A stretch of DNA of 64,000 bases from Rhizobium sullae (GCF_025200715.1 NZ_CP104144.1:744001-808000), one strand, 5' to 3'; counted from the stretch's first letter, positions 16,988 through 27,080 are shown. A program made the numbers and translations. Notes: generated from the letters alone by a model not told the origin.

Positions 16988-18574
16988 ATGCTGAAGAACT
17001 TGCTGACGACGATCACACTTGCTGGCGCTTTGATCACGGCGCAGCCATCCTTCGCGGCGTCACCGCCAAACATGCTGGTGATCGGTACCAATCTTACCGG
17101 CATCCGGACGCTCGACCCAGCACAGAACAACGCCCGCACGGTTTCCGAACTGATCTCGAACATCTATGACAACCTCGTCCAGCTGTCGCCGGATGATCTT
17201 AAGACGCTGAATCCGATGCTTGCCACGAAATGGCGCGTTTCCGAAGACGGCAAGATCATCACCTTGACCTTGCGCGACGATGCGGTCTTCCAGAGCGGTA
17301 ATCCGGTCACGGCCGAAGACGCCGCGTGGTCCATCCAGCGCGTGATCAAGATGGGGCAGGTCGGGTCAACCGATATCGCGCTCTGGGGCTTCACGCCCGA
17401 GAACGTGGACAAGCTCGTCCGGGCCAAAGACGAGCACACGCTGGAGATTGAATTGCCACTGGCCGTCAATACCGATCTTGTGCTTTATTCCCTCGCCGGC
17501 TCGTCGATCGGCGTCATCGACAAGAAAACGGCGTTATCGCACGAGGCGAACGGCGACCTCGCTGGTGCGTGGCTGTCCGCCAATTCGGCAGGAAGCGGAC
17601 CGTTCGCGCTGGCGCAATGGCGCCCGAACGACGTCGCGATCTTCAATGCGCAGAAGGACTATTGGGGCGGCGCACCGGCCATGGCACGTGTTGTCGCCCG
17701 CCACATACCGGAATCTGGCAACCTCAGGCTGCAGCTCGAAGCCGGTGACGTCGATGTCGGCCAATACATCGCGAGCGGCGACCTTGATGCCTTGTCGAAC
17801 AGCAAGGATATGGTGATCGAGAGCGTTCCGGGCCTCGGCTTCTACTATGTTGCGCTCAACCAAAAGGATCCGGACCTGCAGAAGCCCAAGGTCCGTGAGG
17901 CGTTTCAGCACGCGTTCGATTGGAAGGCGATCTCCGGCAACATCATGCGTTATACCGGCTTTCCATGGCAGTCGATGATCCCTCGCGGAATGATCGGAGC
18001 GCCGGAAGATGCGGCATCGCGCTACGATTATGATCCCGCCAAGGCCAAGAAATTGCTGGCCGAGGCCGGATATCCAAACGGCCTGAAGAAGGTGCTGAAC
18101 CCGTCCGGTGCGGCAACCTTGCCTTTCGCAGAAGCGCTGCAGGCGAGCGCCCGCGCCGCCGGCCTTGATCTCAATCTCGTGCCCGGCGAATTCACCCCCG
18201 CATTCCGCGAGCGCAAGTATGAGGTCCTGCTCGGCAACTCGGGTGCCCGGCTGCCGGATCCGTTCGCCGTTGCCACGCAGTACGCCTACAATCCCGACAA
18301 CAGCGACGAGGCGCGTCTCGGCAGCTACTACCTCTGGCGGGCCGGGATGAAGGTGGACGAGCTCAATGCGCTCGTCGATCAGTCGATGAAGGAACGCAAT
18401 GCGGGCAAGCGCGCGGAGATCTTCCAGAAGATGGACGGCATCTACAGCGGCATGGACGCCCCGCTCGTCATCTTCTTCCAGCGCACTGACCCGTATGTCA
18501 TGCGTGCCAATGTCAAGGGCTATCATGGGCATACGACCTGGTCGACGCGCTGGCACGACGTGACGAAGGAGTAA
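16988..18574 (+). CDS. ABC importer solute-binding protein, family 5
   Basis: A 528-residue periplasmic binding protein with a Sec signal (MLKNLLTTITLAGALITAQPS, cleavage near AFAAS). The family segments are clear: IRTLDPAQNNARTVSELISNIYDNL, ITLTLRDDAVFQSGNPVTAEDAAWS, and VREAFQHAFDWKAI. GGGAGG lies 9 bases before the ATG. It is distinct from the Tat-exported protein of the divergent operon, so the region encodes two importers with probably different but related ligands. Confidence 0.9.
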   Translation: MLKNLLTTITLAGALITAQPSFAASPPNMLVIGTNLTGIRTLDPAQNNARTVSELISNIYDNLVQLSPDDLKTLNPMLATKWRVSEDGKIITLTLRDDAVFQSGNPVTAEDAAWSIQRVIKMGQVGSTDIALWGFTPENVDKLVRAKDEHTLEIELPLAVNTDLVLYSLAGSSIGVIDKKTALSHEANGDLAGAWLSANSAGSGPFALAQWRPNDVAIFNAQKDYWGGAPAMARVVARHIPESGNLRLQLEAGDVDVGQYIASGDLDALSNSKDMVIESVPGLGFYYVALNQKDPDLQKPKVREAFQHAFDWKAISGNIMRYTGFPWQSMIPRGMIGAPEDAASRYDYDPAKAKKLLAEAGYPNGLKKVLNPSGAATLPFAEALQASARAAGLDLNLVPGEFTPAFRERKYEVLLGNSGARLPDPFAVATQYAYNPDNSDEARLGSYYLWRAGMKVDELNALVDQSMKERNAGKRAEIFQKMDGIYSGMDAPLVIFFQRTDPYVMRANVKGYHGHTTWSTRWHDVTKE

Positions 18575-18580
18575 TTTCCC

Positions 18581-19681
18581 GTGGTGAATGCCGATCTGAC
18601 ATCGAAACGGGATGCGGACCGCAGTATGGACGAGGACGGCGCCGCCCACGCGCCGCCGCCGCATCCGCTCGTGACCATCCTGCGGCGACTGGCAGGGCGT
18701 GTCGTGGCGGTCGTGACAACGCTCCTCGGCCTGCTGTTCCTCACCTTTTCGATGGGCCGCCTGCTTCCAGCCGACCCGGTGCTCGCCATTACCGGGGCGG
18801 AGGTGAGCAAGGACGTCTATGATCGCGTCTATAACGAGTTGGGGTTGGGACAGCCGATCTCGGTGCAGTTCCTGAACTATGTGCGGAAGGTTGCGACGGG
18901 CGACCTCGGCACATCTGCGACGACCGGTCAGCCGATACTCACCGATCTGCTGACCATCTTCCCGGCGACCATCGAGCTTGCCATCATCGCCATGATTGTC
19001 GGCGCCCTTGTCGGCGTTCCGCTTGGCATCACTGCGGCCGTCAGGCGCGGCACGATCATCGACCACATCGCGCGCATCGTTGCGCTCGCCGGCCACTCCA
19101 TCCCGATCTTCTGGACCGGGCTGATGGCGCTCTTCATCTTCTATGCGAAGCTGAAACTCGTCGGCGCATCCGGCCGGGTGGACGTATTCTACGAGGGGCT
19201 CGTCACGCCGGTCACCGGCTTCCTGCTGATCGATTCGGCGATCGAGCGCCAGTGGGATGTGTTCCGAAGTGCGCTCGGACACATCATCCTGCCGGGCGCG
19301 ATCCTAGGCTACTATTCCGTGGCTTATATCAGCCGCATGTCGCGCAGCTTCATGCTGGAACAGCTCAGCCAGGAATATATCATAACGGCGAGGGCAAAAG
19401 GGCTCGGACTGCGGAAGGTCGTCTGGCGACATGCCTTCAGAAATATCCGCGTGCAACTGCTGACGATCATGGCGCTCACCTTCGGGGGCCTCCTTGAAGG
19501 GGCAGTGCTCATCGAGACCGTCTTCGGTTGGCCGGGACTCGGCCAGTATCTGACCCGCGGACTTCAGATGAACGACATGAATGTCGTGATGGGCGCGGTG
19601 CTGACCATTGGGGCTGTCTTCCTGACGATCAACATCATTTCGGATGTGCTTTATCGCATTCTTGATCCGAGAACACGGTGA
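18581..19681 (+). CDS. ABC importer permease, B type
   Basis: A 366-residue B-type permease of the peptide/nickel family, with a hydrophilic N-terminal extension of about 35 residues before the first membrane segment. It has the motif YNELGLGQPISVQFLNYV and the EAA loop ITARAKGLGLRKVVWRHAFR. GTG at 18581 is the likely start, 6 bases after the binding-protein stop. Confidence 0.9.
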   Translation: MVNADLTSKRDADRSMDEDGAAHAPPPHPLVTILRRLAGRVVAVVTTLLGLLFLTFSMGRLLPADPVLAITGAEVSKDVYDRVYNELGLGQPISVQFLNYVRKVATGDLGTSATTGQPILTDLLTIFPATIELAIIAMIVGALVGVPLGITAAVRRGTIIDHIARIVALAGHSIPIFWTGLMALFIFYAKLKLVGASGRVDVFYEGLVTPVTGFLLIDSAIERQWDVFRSALGHIILPGAILGYYSVAYISRMSRSFMLEQLSQEYIITARAKGLGLRKVVWRHAFRNIRVQLLTIMALTFGGLLEGAVLIETVFGWPGLGQYLTRGLQMNDMNVVMGAVLTIGAVFLTINIISDVLYRILDPRTR

Positions 19682-20622
19682 TGCCGATGACAATCTCCGC
19701 CGAACACACAGATCGCGCCGCCGACAGCGGCTTTCGCAAATGGCTGCGCGCGCCCGAACCGCGGGGCTGGTTTCAGTCGTCGGTACAGCAATTCCATCAG
19801 GGGTGGCTGAAGTTCCGCTTGCATCCGCTCGGTTTGGCTGGGCTGGCAATCATCGGACTGCTGATCCTGGTCGCGGTCGCCGCGCCACTGCTGACGCGTT
19901 ACGATCCGATCGTTCAGGACATGGCGGGGCGCCTCGCTCCGCCTTCGGCAGAGCATTGGCTTGGCACCGACAATTTCGGCCGCGACGTCTTTTCCCGTGT
20001 GATCTACGGCGCGCGCACCACGCTTTACATCATCATGCTCGTTACCGTCATCGTTGCGCCGATGGGCCTTCTGATTGGCACCTGCTCCGGTTATTTCGGC
20101 GGCATCGTCGATGAAATCCTGATGCGGATCACCGACATTTTCCTTTCCTTTCCAGGCCTGGTGCTGGCATTGGGCTTTGCGGCAGCGCTCGGTCCCGGCA
20201 TTACCAACGCGATCATCGCAATTTCGTTGACCGCATGGCCGCCGATCGCCCGGCTTGCGCGCGCCGAGACGCTCAGTCTGCGCAAGGCCGATTTCATCGC
20301 CGCCGTGCGTCTGCAGGGGGCGACGCCAATGGCCATCATCACCCGCCACATCCTGCCGATGTGCATTCCGTCGGTGATCGTGCGCGTGACCCTCAACATG
20401 GCCGGCATCATCATCACCGCCGCCGGGCTCGGGTTCCTCGGCCTCGGCGCGCAGCCGCCTTGGCCAGAATGGGGAGCGATGGCGGCGACCGGGCGTGAAT
20501 TCATGCTCGACAGTCCCTGGGTCATTGCTGCACCCGGCATTGCGATTGCGCTGGTGAGCCTTGCGTTCAACCTCGTCGGCGACGCACTTCGGGACGTCCT
20601 TGATCCACGAGGTTCGGAATGA
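19681..20622 (+). CDS. ABC importer permease, C type
   Basis: A 313-residue C-type permease with motif LGTDNFGRDVFSRVIYGAR and EAA loop AAVRLQGATPMAIITRHILP, ending in VGDALRDVLDPRG. The ATG overlaps the upstream stop (TGATG); a GTG three bases earlier is also possible. It pairs with the B-type permease to form the channel. Confidence 0.9.
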   Translation: MPMTISAEHTDRAADSGFRKWLRAPEPRGWFQSSVQQFHQGWLKFRLHPLGLAGLAIIGLLILVAVAAPLLTRYDPIVQDMAGRLAPPSAEHWLGTDNFGRDVFSRVIYGARTTLYIIMLVTVIVAPMGLLIGTCSGYFGGIVDEILMRITDIFLSFPGLVLALGFAAALGPGITNAIIAISLTAWPPIARLARAETLSLRKADFIAAVRLQGATPMAIITRHILPMCIPSVIVRVTLNMAGIIITAAGLGFLGLGAQPPWPEWGAMAATGREFMLDSPWVIAAPGIAIALVSLAFNLVGDALRDVLDPRGSE

Positions 20623-21476
20623 GTTCTTCCCTCATCGACATCCGCAATCTCGAGATCGCCTTCGGCGGCGGAGCCGTGCGGGCGGTGCGCGGCGTCAGCT
20701 TTTCGCTCGGACAGGAAAAACTCGGGATCATCGGCGAATCCGGATCCGGCAAGTCGACGGTCGGGCGTGCCATCATGAAGCTGCTGCCACCGACTGCCGT
20801 CGTCACCGCGGACCGGATGACGTTTCGGGATGTGGATCTCATCAAAGCCGGCGAGCGTAGGATGATGACAATACGGGGGCGACGGATCGGACTGATCCTG
20901 CAGGACCCGAAATATTCGCTGAACCCCGTCATGCGGATCGGCGAGCAGATTGCCGAAACCTATCGTTTTCACTATCCGAAGGCGAACGCAAAGCAGGCTC
21001 ATCAGCAGACGCTCGCGATGCTCGAGGCCGTCCAGATCCGCGATCCGGAAAGCGTGGCTCGCCTCTATCCGCACGAGATATCGGGCGGCATGGGCCAGCG
21101 CGTGATGATCGCCATGATGCTGATTGCGGAACCGGAGGTTCTGATCGCTGACGAGCCGACATCCGCCCTCGATGTCACAGTACGGCTCGAAATCCTGGCA
21201 CTGCTTGATGAACTCGTCGCTCGCCGCAACCTCGGCCTGATTTTCATCAGCCACGACCTGAACCTCGTCCGGAACTTCTGCGACCGGGTGCTGATCATGT
21301 ATGCCGGCCGCGTCGTCGAGGTCCTCAGGGCTTCTGACTTCGCAAATGCAAGGCATCCCTATACGCAAGGCCTGCTCGCATCGCTGCCGTCGATCGACGA
21401 TCCGCCCGTACGGCTGCCGATATTAAAGCGCGACCCGGCCTGGCTCACTGACATTGGTCTGGAGGCGGCACGGTGA
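20619..21476 (+). CDS. ABC importer ATPase, DppD type
   Basis: A 285-residue ATPase with Walker A (GESGSGKST near residue 40), Q-loop (LILQDPKYSLNPV), signature (ISGGMGQRVMIA), Walker B (VLIADEPTSALD) and H-loop (FISHD). The C-terminal peptide-importer tail (HPYTQGLLASLPS) is present. The ATG overlaps the permease stop (ATGA). Unlike the divergent operon, the two ATPases here are separate genes. Confidence 0.92.
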   Translation: MSSSLIDIRNLEIAFGGGAVRAVRGVSFSLGQEKLGIIGESGSGKSTVGRAIMKLLPPTAVVTADRMTFRDVDLIKAGERRMMTIRGRRIGLILQDPKYSLNPVMRIGEQIAETYRFHYPKANAKQAHQQTLAMLEAVQIRDPESVARLYPHEISGGMGQRVMIAMMLIAEPEVLIADEPTSALDVTVRLEILALLDELVARRNLGLIFISHDLNLVRNFCDRVLIMYAGRVVEVLRASDFANARHPYTQGLLASLPSIDDPPVRLPILKRDPAWLTDIGLEAAR

Positions 21477-22219
21477 TCGAAATCGACAATCTCACGATCC
21501 GTTTTGATCCCGGCCAGAGGCCGGTCGTCAGGAACGTCAGCCTCGCCATCGAGAAGGGCACCGCTTTCGGCCTGGTTGGGGAATCCGGCTGCGGCAAGTC
21601 CACAGTGCTGCGCGCGATATCCGGCCTCAATCCGAATTACGACGGCCGGATCAAGCTGGATGGAAGCACATTGGACCGGCGGCGCGACCGGCCGTTCTTC
21701 CGCCGCGTGCAGATGGTCTTTCAGGACCCTTATGGATCGCTCCATCCCCGCAAGACAATCCGCGCGCAGCTCAAGGAGCCGCTTCGGAACCAGGGGCTCG
21801 CGATCAACTCGGTGGACCTGGATACCGTGCTGCGGTCGGTTGGCCTCGACCCGTCGCTCAGTTACCGATTTCCGCACCAGCTCTCCGGCGGGCAACGGCA
21901 GCGTGTGGCCATTGCTCGTGCTCTGGTACTTGATCCGGCCGTCCTGCTCCTCGACGAACCCACGTCTGCGCTAGACGTGTCGGTCCAGGCGGAAATCCTC
22001 AATCTGCTGCAGGATCTGCGCAAGGAGCGCGGCCTGACCTATTTGCTCGTCAGCCACGATCTCGCCGTCGTGTCCCACATGTGCAGCCACGTCGCCATCA
22101 TGGAGGCAGGCGAGATTGTCGAGCAGGTGGATATCGAAAGGTTGCGCAAAGGAGCGGTCGAGCATGCCTATTCCCGACACCTGTTGGGCGCGAGCAAACA
22201 TTACGGAAGGGCGCATTGA
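21473..22219 (+). CDS. ABC importer ATPase, DppF type
   Basis: A 248-residue ATPase with Walker A (GESGCGKST), Q-loop (MVFQDPYGSLHPRK), signature (LSGGQRQRVAIAR), Walker B (VLLLDEPTSALD) and H-loop (LVSHD). It starts with GTG overlapping the preceding stop. It is rather short at the C-terminus: the usual final Cys-rich or extended tail is missing and the frame ends ASKHYGRAH. It is the last intact gene of the operon; a dehydrogenase remnant follows within 25 bases. Confidence 0.9.
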   Translation: MIEIDNLTIRFDPGQRPVVRNVSLAIEKGTAFGLVGESGCGKSTVLRAISGLNPNYDGRIKLDGSTLDRRRDRPFFRRVQMVFQDPYGSLHPRKTIRAQLKEPLRNQGLAINSVDLDTVLRSVGLDPSLSYRFPHQLSGGQRQRVAIARALVLDPAVLLLDEPTSALDVSVQAEILNLLQDLRKERGLTYLLVSHDLAVVSHMCSHVAIMEAGEIVEQVDIERLRKGAVEHAYSRHLLGASKHYGRAH

Positions 22220-22240
22220 TCGGTTGGCGAAAAAACCGGA

Positions 22241-22410
22241 GCGGGCTTCCGCTACGTGCACCAGTGCGAGCCTCGATCGCACTCTTCGGCTCCGGGCGCG
22301 TCGGCCCGAAGCCGCCGATCTAGGAGACCTTTATATTCGAGGATCCAATCAAGGCATTCGACGGCGCGACAGCGCAGTGGACAAGCCACAGCATAAAGGT
22401 CCCAGGATTT
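22241..22410 (+). pseudogene. Decayed tail of a polyol dehydrogenase gene, related to 2-481
   Basis: From 22241 the DNA aligns with 309-450 of this window almost base for base: both have CTTCCGCTACG, GATCGCACT, TCGGCTCCG and ATTCGAGGAT in the same order and spacing. The copy has lost one base (GAGCCTCG against GAGCGTTCG), shifting the frame, and has TAG where the gene has TCG (near 22319-22323). Similarity fades after about 22385. Only the last 50 or so codons remain, with no start. It probably was the last gene of the importer operon before the polysaccharide region arrived. Confidence 0.85.
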
Positions 22411-22724
22411 GATAGACAACATCAAAGTCGACGCTCAGGAACTTGCTGATTATCAGTGTGTTGGCAACAGCAAATCTGTCCACGGCATTATTTTATACTT
22501 ATTTAGAGTTGCAACCTAAGTTAAGTGCTATGCGAGAAAACAGAGCGGAATTGGATTAAACCTCACTCTTTTGCAGCGCAACGAGATTAAATCGGCATTC
22601 TATAATTTAGATTATTTTAATATTTAACAACCACCGCGTTTGTGCTATTCCACTTACGGAAAAACGTGGCAAGCCACCTGCATGCCCCCATCTACACGAT
22701 ATGAAAACGCAACGGAGGCTAGCT
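22411..22724. other. AT-rich gap before the polysaccharide locus
   Basis: About 310 bases without a gene, clearly more AT-rich than the preceding 22 kb. TATAAT occurs at 22601-22606, but no matching -35 box was found. It probably holds the promoter of the methyltransferase gene and marks a composition boundary. Confidence 0.5.
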
Positions 22725-23684
22725 ATGCTCGTTCCTCGCGCTGATTGCATTGACCTTCTCCTATGCCCCCGCACAATGAGCCCGCTGCGTCTCGAAGGTG
22801 GCAAGCTCGTTGCAAATGACAGCGGCAGCGAGAGGGTGTTCGAATATCGGATGATAGATGGAGTTCCGATCCTCATCGATTTTGAGCAATCAGTCTTCAC
22901 TGAAAGCGAAATCACTTGCCGCAAGGCAGGGAGCGCCATCGTTCGGCCGGAGTACACTGGTTTGCAGCGTTCACTAAAGCGAATGGTCTCTCCGGCGAAA
23001 TCGGGGACACGCGTGAACATATTGAATTTAGTACGTCATCTGGAGAACAATGACGGCCCTTCGAAAGTGCTCATCATTGGCGGTGGGAGCGTCGGCAATG
23101 GGCTTGAGCCAGTCTACAACCATCCGCGCTTGGAGGTTTACAGCTTCGACGTTTACGTCACGCCTTATGTCCAATTTGTTGCCGATGCTCATAGGATACC
23201 TTTACCAGCCGAGACATTCGATTGCGTGATTGTTCAAGCCGTACTGGAGCACGTTCTCCAGCCGAGCGAGGTAGTCGCAGAGATATGGCGGGTTTTGAAG
23301 CCATCAGGTTTGGTTTACGCCGAGACGCCTTTCATGCAGCAGGTTCATGAGGGCGCATTCGACTTCACACGATTTACCGAAAGCGGCCATCGGTACTTAT
23401 TTCGTCAGTTCGAAAGACTGGACTCGGGTGCAAACGGCGGGCCGGGAATTCAGTTTATGTGGGCAGTCGATTATCTCGCGAGGGGCCTTTTTAGGTCTCG
23501 GAAGGTGGGTAAAATGGCGAAGCTCGCATGCTTTTGGGCTCAGTATCTCGATCATCTCATACCGGCTCCTTATGCAGAGGATGGCGCAAGCGGCGTCTTT
23601 TTCTATGGCAGAAAAACGCAGCGGGTCTTTTCTCCGCCAGAAATCATCGCGCATTATCGTGGCGCGCAGGCCACGCGTCGTTGA
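22725..23684 (+). CDS. SAM-dependent methyltransferase with N-terminal Trm112-like domain
   Basis: A 319-residue class I methyltransferase. The first 45 or so residues (CIDLLLCPRTMSPLRLEGGKL, YRMIDGVPILID) match the short Trm112/UPF0434-type domain, though of the usual paired cysteines only one is seen. The SAM fold follows: motif I VLIIGGGSVGNG, then SFDVYV, DCVIVQAVLEHVLQPSE, and RVLKPSGLVYAETPF. GGAGG sits 6 bases before the ATG at 22725, which decides against the ATG at 22701. It may methylate a sugar of the polysaccharide; the acceptor is unknown. Confidence 0.85.
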   Translation: MLVPRADCIDLLLCPRTMSPLRLEGGKLVANDSGSERVFEYRMIDGVPILIDFEQSVFTESEITCRKAGSAIVRPEYTGLQRSLKRMVSPAKSGTRVNILNLVRHLENNDGPSKVLIIGGGSVGNGLEPVYNHPRLEVYSFDVYVTPYVQFVADAHRIPLPAETFDCVIVQAVLEHVLQPSEVVAEIWRVLKPSGLVYAETPFMQQVHEGAFDFTRFTESGHRYLFRQFERLDSGANGGPGIQFMWAVDYLARGLFRSRKVGKMAKLACFWAQYLDHLIPAPYAEDGASGVFFYGRKTQRVFSPPEIIAHYRGAQATRR

Positions 23685-23700
23685 TGTCTAACCCGAAGGC

Positions 23701-23892
23701 TTAGTGAGACGCCTGATCGAGCCCGACCAGATGGATAAATTTTTCAGTCGTCAGAAAAAGTGGCGAAATCGGGTTAAAACCTTCGATAGTGAAATAGACC
23801 CGGCCATCCTCGATGGCTGTGACAACAATCTTCTTTCCCGTTTTTCGGGAGATATACGTGGCGCCAACCTTCAGTTTTAGATGTTCCGCCAT
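23701..23892 (-). CDS. Possible small hypothetical protein, 63 residues
   Basis: A 63-codon frame on the minus strand, convergent with the methyltransferase gene and 16 bases from its end. The predicted protein alternates hydrophobic and charged residues (KVGATYISRKTGKKIVVTAIEDGRVYFT), as in a small beta-barrel. The ribosome site is weak. I recognise no family, so expression is uncertain. Confidence 0.45.
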   Translation of the reverse strand: MAEHLKLKVGATYISRKTGKKIVVTAIEDGRVYFTIEGFNPISPLFLTTEKFIHLVGLDQASH

Positions 23893-24228
23893 TGCCGCCG
23901 AGCACTTTCATAGAGAAATCAAAATAGAACCAGGTAAACGTAATACGAGTAGATGTCGTAAAGCGATTTGAGAATGACTTCCATCAGGTGAGCTTGGAAT
24001 GGGTCGCGCCGGACGCACCACCTCGTTTCCTTAGGGTAACTCTTGATGGCGGCTTGTAAACGGAGATCTCATATCGCAAGGCGGGGGATGGGGGTAGGTG
24101 CGCTTGGTGCCTTTGAAGCTAGCACTGTCTTGCGGACCAGCCCAGGCGCCGGAAAGCGCGACGTTGAACTCGCCACTGCCGCAGGATGAGGCGTGCCGAT
24201 CAGATCACGTCTGCGGCTGATGCGCAGC
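23893..24228. other. 336-base gap without a gene
   Basis: Short broken frames only. One minus-strand stretch near 24080-24190 reads as a plausible protein fragment (GEFNVALSGAWAGPQDSASF) but is bounded by stops and has no start, so it may be a gene remnant. No terminator for the sulfate-activation gene was found here. Confidence 0.4.
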
Positions 24229-26130
24229 TCAGCGAGAAGCCTCGCTTCTATTCAAATAATCTTCTATCCTTGCAGCCAGCAGACCGGGATCCATGCCCAC
24301 GGTGCTGAGGCGGATTTCCGGCTCCAAGGGAATCTCGTAGGGGGAGCTGATCCCCGTAAAGTTCTTAAGCTCGCCTGCTTGTGCTTTTTTGTATAGCCCC
24401 TTCGGGTCTCTCTTGGCGCATTCCTCGATCGGCGTATCAACGAAAACTTCAACGAAATCATCCTGCATAAGATTGCGGGCCATCTGTCGTTCCGAACGGA
24501 AGGGGGAAATAAAGGACACGAGGACAATAAGGCCCGCGTCCAGCATCAGCTTAGCCACCTCAGCCACCCGGCGAATGTTCTCCACGCGATCTGCATCTGT
24601 AAAGCCTAAATCACGATTGAGCCCATGGCGGATATTGTCGCCGTCGAGGATGTAGGTATGCAGGCCGTTGGCTGTGAGCCGCTTTTCAAGCAGGTTTGCG
24701 ATTGTGGATTTGCCGGAGCCAGAAAGACCAGTGAACCAGATCACGCGCGGCCGCTGACCGAGGCTGTGAGCCCGCGCAGCCTTGTTAACATCGAGGGCCT
24801 GCCAGTGAACGTTGTCGGCCCGGCGTAAAGCAAAATCAATCATCCCTGCGCCGACCGTGGCATTGGTCAGCCGATCGATGATTATGAAGTTGCCCGTAAC
24901 GCGGTTTTTGGCAAAGGGGTCAAAGGCAATCGCGGATTGCGTGGAAAAATTGCACACTCCGATCTCGTTCATGTGCAGTGACTTTGCAGCCAACTGAGCA
25001 CAGCTGTTAACGTCGATGCTGTACTTGAGGTCGGTGACAGTTGCCCCGATGCATTCGGTCTCGGTTCGCAGGAGATACGAACGGCCAGGAAGCATGTCTT
25101 TGCGATCGAACCAGATCACGTGCGCTTGAAACTGGTCGGCAATTTCTGGCCGATCGTCTGACGCCACGAGCATGTTCCCGCGGGAAAGCTCCACTTGATC
25201 TTCCAGGAGAATGGTTACGGCATCGCCTTCGCGCGCCGTCAACAGTGATCCGTCGTATGTGACAATTTCTTTGATTCGGGTTTGCTGCCCTGACTTTGCG
25301 ATAGTTACTCGATCACCCACGGATGCCTCGCCGGAGGCAACTTGGCCTGCATAACCGCGAAAGCTTGAATCGGGGCGGTTGACGAGCTGAACTGGAAATC
25401 GAAACGGTCTACGTGCTTGCCCGGCAGCGACTGGGACGGTCTCAAGATAGTTGAGCAATGCCGGTCCGTCATACCAGGCCATCTTGACGGAGGGCTGACT
25501 GACATTGTCTCCAGAAAGGGCTGAAATTGGAATCACTTGGATGGTATCGAACGCGAATTTCTCCGCGAACTGCATGAACTCATCGCTGATCTCATAGAAT
25601 ACTCGCTGATCATATGCGACGAGATCGAACTTATTGACAGCCAGTACAACATTGCGGATGCCAAGCAGTGCCGCAATAAAGGTGTGCCGCCTTGTCTGCT
25701 GCAGCACGCCTTGGCGCGCATCGACCAACACGACCGCCAAATCCGCCGTTGAGGCACCCGTTGCCATATTGCGCGTATATTCTTCATGCCCCGGCGTGTC
25801 GGCGACAATGAACTTCCGTCGATCGGTCGAAAAAAAACGATAGGCTACGTCGATTGTTATGCCCTGTTGTCTCTCGGCCTCCAATCCGTCAACGAGCAGC
25901 GAGAAGTCTATTTCATCGCCGGTCGTTCCGAATAGTTTGCTGTCGCGCTCCAGTGCAACGAGCTGGTCTTCGAGAATGCAGTTTGTTTGGTGGAGCAGGC
26001 GTCCAATGAGCGTCGATTTCCCGTCGTCGACAGAGCCGCAGGTTAAAAAGCGCAGTAGCGTTTTTTCGTCTTGGGGGGCTGGCAGAGACGCTGCGTCGGT
26101 TTCCTTTAATGGTCCGTCCGTATATCGCAT
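24229..26130 (-). CDS. cysNC: Bifunctional sulfate adenylyltransferase subunit 1 / APS kinase
   Basis: A 633-residue fusion. The N-terminal GTPase half has GSVDDGKST (about 32-40), [12 protein letters not shown] and NKFDLVAYD, followed by EF-Tu-like beta domains. The C-terminal APS kinase has GLSGSGKST near residue 470 and [15 protein letters not shown]. With CysD it makes adenylyl-sulfate from ATP and sulfate, and the kinase turns it into PAPS, the sulfate donor. This NodQ-like fusion is what rhizobia use for sulfated surface molecules. Its start overlaps the cysD stop by one base (TAATG). Sulfotransferase genes nearby give the PAPS an evident use. Confidence 0.96.
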   Translation of the reverse strand: MRYTDGPLKETDAASLPAPQDEKTLLRFLTCGSVDDGKSTLIGRLLHQTNCILEDQLVALERDSKLFGTTGDEIDFSLLVDGLEAERQQGITIDVAYRFFSTDRRKFIVADTPGHEEYTRNMATGASTADLAVVLVDARQGVLQQTRRHTFIAALLGIRNVVLAVNKFDLVAYDQRVFYEISDEFMQFAEKFAFDTIQVIPISALSGDNVSQPSVKMAWYDGPALLNYLETVPVAAGQARRPFRFPVQLVNRPDSSFRGYAGQVASGEASVGDRVTIAKSGQQTRIKEIVTYDGSLLTAREGDAVTILLEDQVELSRGNMLVASDDRPEIADQFQAHVIWFDRKDMLPGRSYLLRTETECIGATVTDLKYSIDVNSCAQLAAKSLHMNEIGVCNFSTQSAIAFDPFAKNRVTGNFIIIDRLTNATVGAGMIDFALRRADNVHWQALDVNKAARAHSLGQRPRVIWFTGLSGSGKSTIANLLEKRLTANGLHTYILDGDNIRHGLNRDLGFTDADRVENIRRVAEVAKLMLDAGLIVLVSFISPFRSERQMARNLMQDDFVEVFVDTPIEECAKRDPKGLYKKAQAGELKNFTGISSPYEIPLEPEIRLSTVGMDPGLLAARIEDYLNRSEASR

Positions 26131-27050
26131 TAGAAGTACCCCTCGCGCTTCTTCCTCTCCATTGCGCCGGCCTCATCCTTATCGATCATTCGTCCATGCC
26201 TTTCCGACGTGCGGGAGGTGAGCATCTCCTCGATGATCTCTTCGACGTTGACCGCATCGGACAAGGTTGCAGCTGTGAGCGGGTAACAGCCAAGCGTGCG
26301 GAAACGCACTCGTCGGCGTTCGACGATATCGGACGCTGTGAGGGGCATGCGATCATCATCGATGACTATGAAAGCGCCATCACGCCTCACGACCGGCCGC
26401 TCGGCTGCGAAGTAGAGCGGTACGACCGGAATGTTTTCTCTCTGGATGTAGTGCCAGATGTCGAGCTCAGTCCAGTTGGACAGCGGAAAGACGCGTATCG
26501 ACTCGTTGCGAGCGACACGCGTGTTATAGGTCTTCCACATCTCAGGCCGCTGGGCTTTCGGATCCCAGCCGTGTTCTGCGTTGCGAAATGAGAATATTCG
26601 CTCCTTGGCTCGCGACTTGTCTTCGTCACGGCGAGCTCCTCCAAAGGCCGCGTCGAAGCCATATTTGTCAAGAGCCTGACGTAGTGCAAGCGTCTTCATG
26701 ATATGGGTGTGAACGTTGGACCCATGTGTGAAGGGATTGACGTTTTGCTGCAAACCGTCCTCATTTATGTGCACGAGTAGCTGAAGTCCAAGTTCTGCAA
26801 CGACCCGATCACGGAAGGTGATCATCTCCCGAAATTTCCATCCGGTGTCGACGTGCAGGAGCGGAAATGGTGGCTTTGCCGGGTAAAAGGCTTTCCTGGC
26901 AAGATGAAGCATGACACAGGAGTCTTTGCCGACGGAGAAAAGCATCACCGGTTTTGAGAATTCGGCGGCGACTTCCCGCATGATATGGATGGCTTCAGCT
27001 TCCAACCGGCGAAGGTGGCTTGCTTTGTCGCTATTCGGTGCGTTGAGCAC
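26130..27050 (-). CDS. cysD: Sulfate adenylyltransferase subunit 2
   Basis: A 306-residue PP-loop ATP sulfurylase subunit (NodP-like). The nucleotide loop is SVGKDS in [13 protein letters not shown], with [19 protein letters not shown] and the C-terminal KKREGYF typical of CysD. GTG at 27050 is chosen because GGAGGGG lies 5 bases before it; an ATG at 27077 would add nine residues without a ribosome site. It is translated just before cysNC and follows a sulfotransferase gene by 30 bases, so sulfate activation and transfer are co-transcribed. Confidence 0.95.
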   Translation of the reverse strand: MLNAPNSDKASHLRRLEAEAIHIMREVAAEFSKPVMLFSVGKDSCVMLHLARKAFYPAKPPFPLLHVDTGWKFREMITFRDRVVAELGLQLLVHINEDGLQQNVNPFTHGSNVHTHIMKTLALRQALDKYGFDAAFGGARRDEDKSRAKERIFSFRNAEHGWDPKAQRPEMWKTYNTRVARNESIRVFPLSNWTELDIWHYIQRENIPVVPLYFAAERPVVRRDGAFIVIDDDRMPLTASDIVERRRVRFRTLGCYPLTAATLSDAVNVEEIIEEMLTSRTSERHGRMIDKDEAGAMERKKREGYF

Positions 27051-27080
27051 GGCGTCCCCTCCATGGCATGCCGCCATTGT

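Noticed and set aside
17534..19282. Open frame of 582 codons on the minus strand
   Set aside because: It is antisense to the second binding protein and permease, with shadow-like composition and no ribosome site.
23893..24228. Transposase or insertion-sequence remnant
   Set aside because: A short protein-like stretch exists, but I see no terminal inverted repeats, target duplication or transposase motif.
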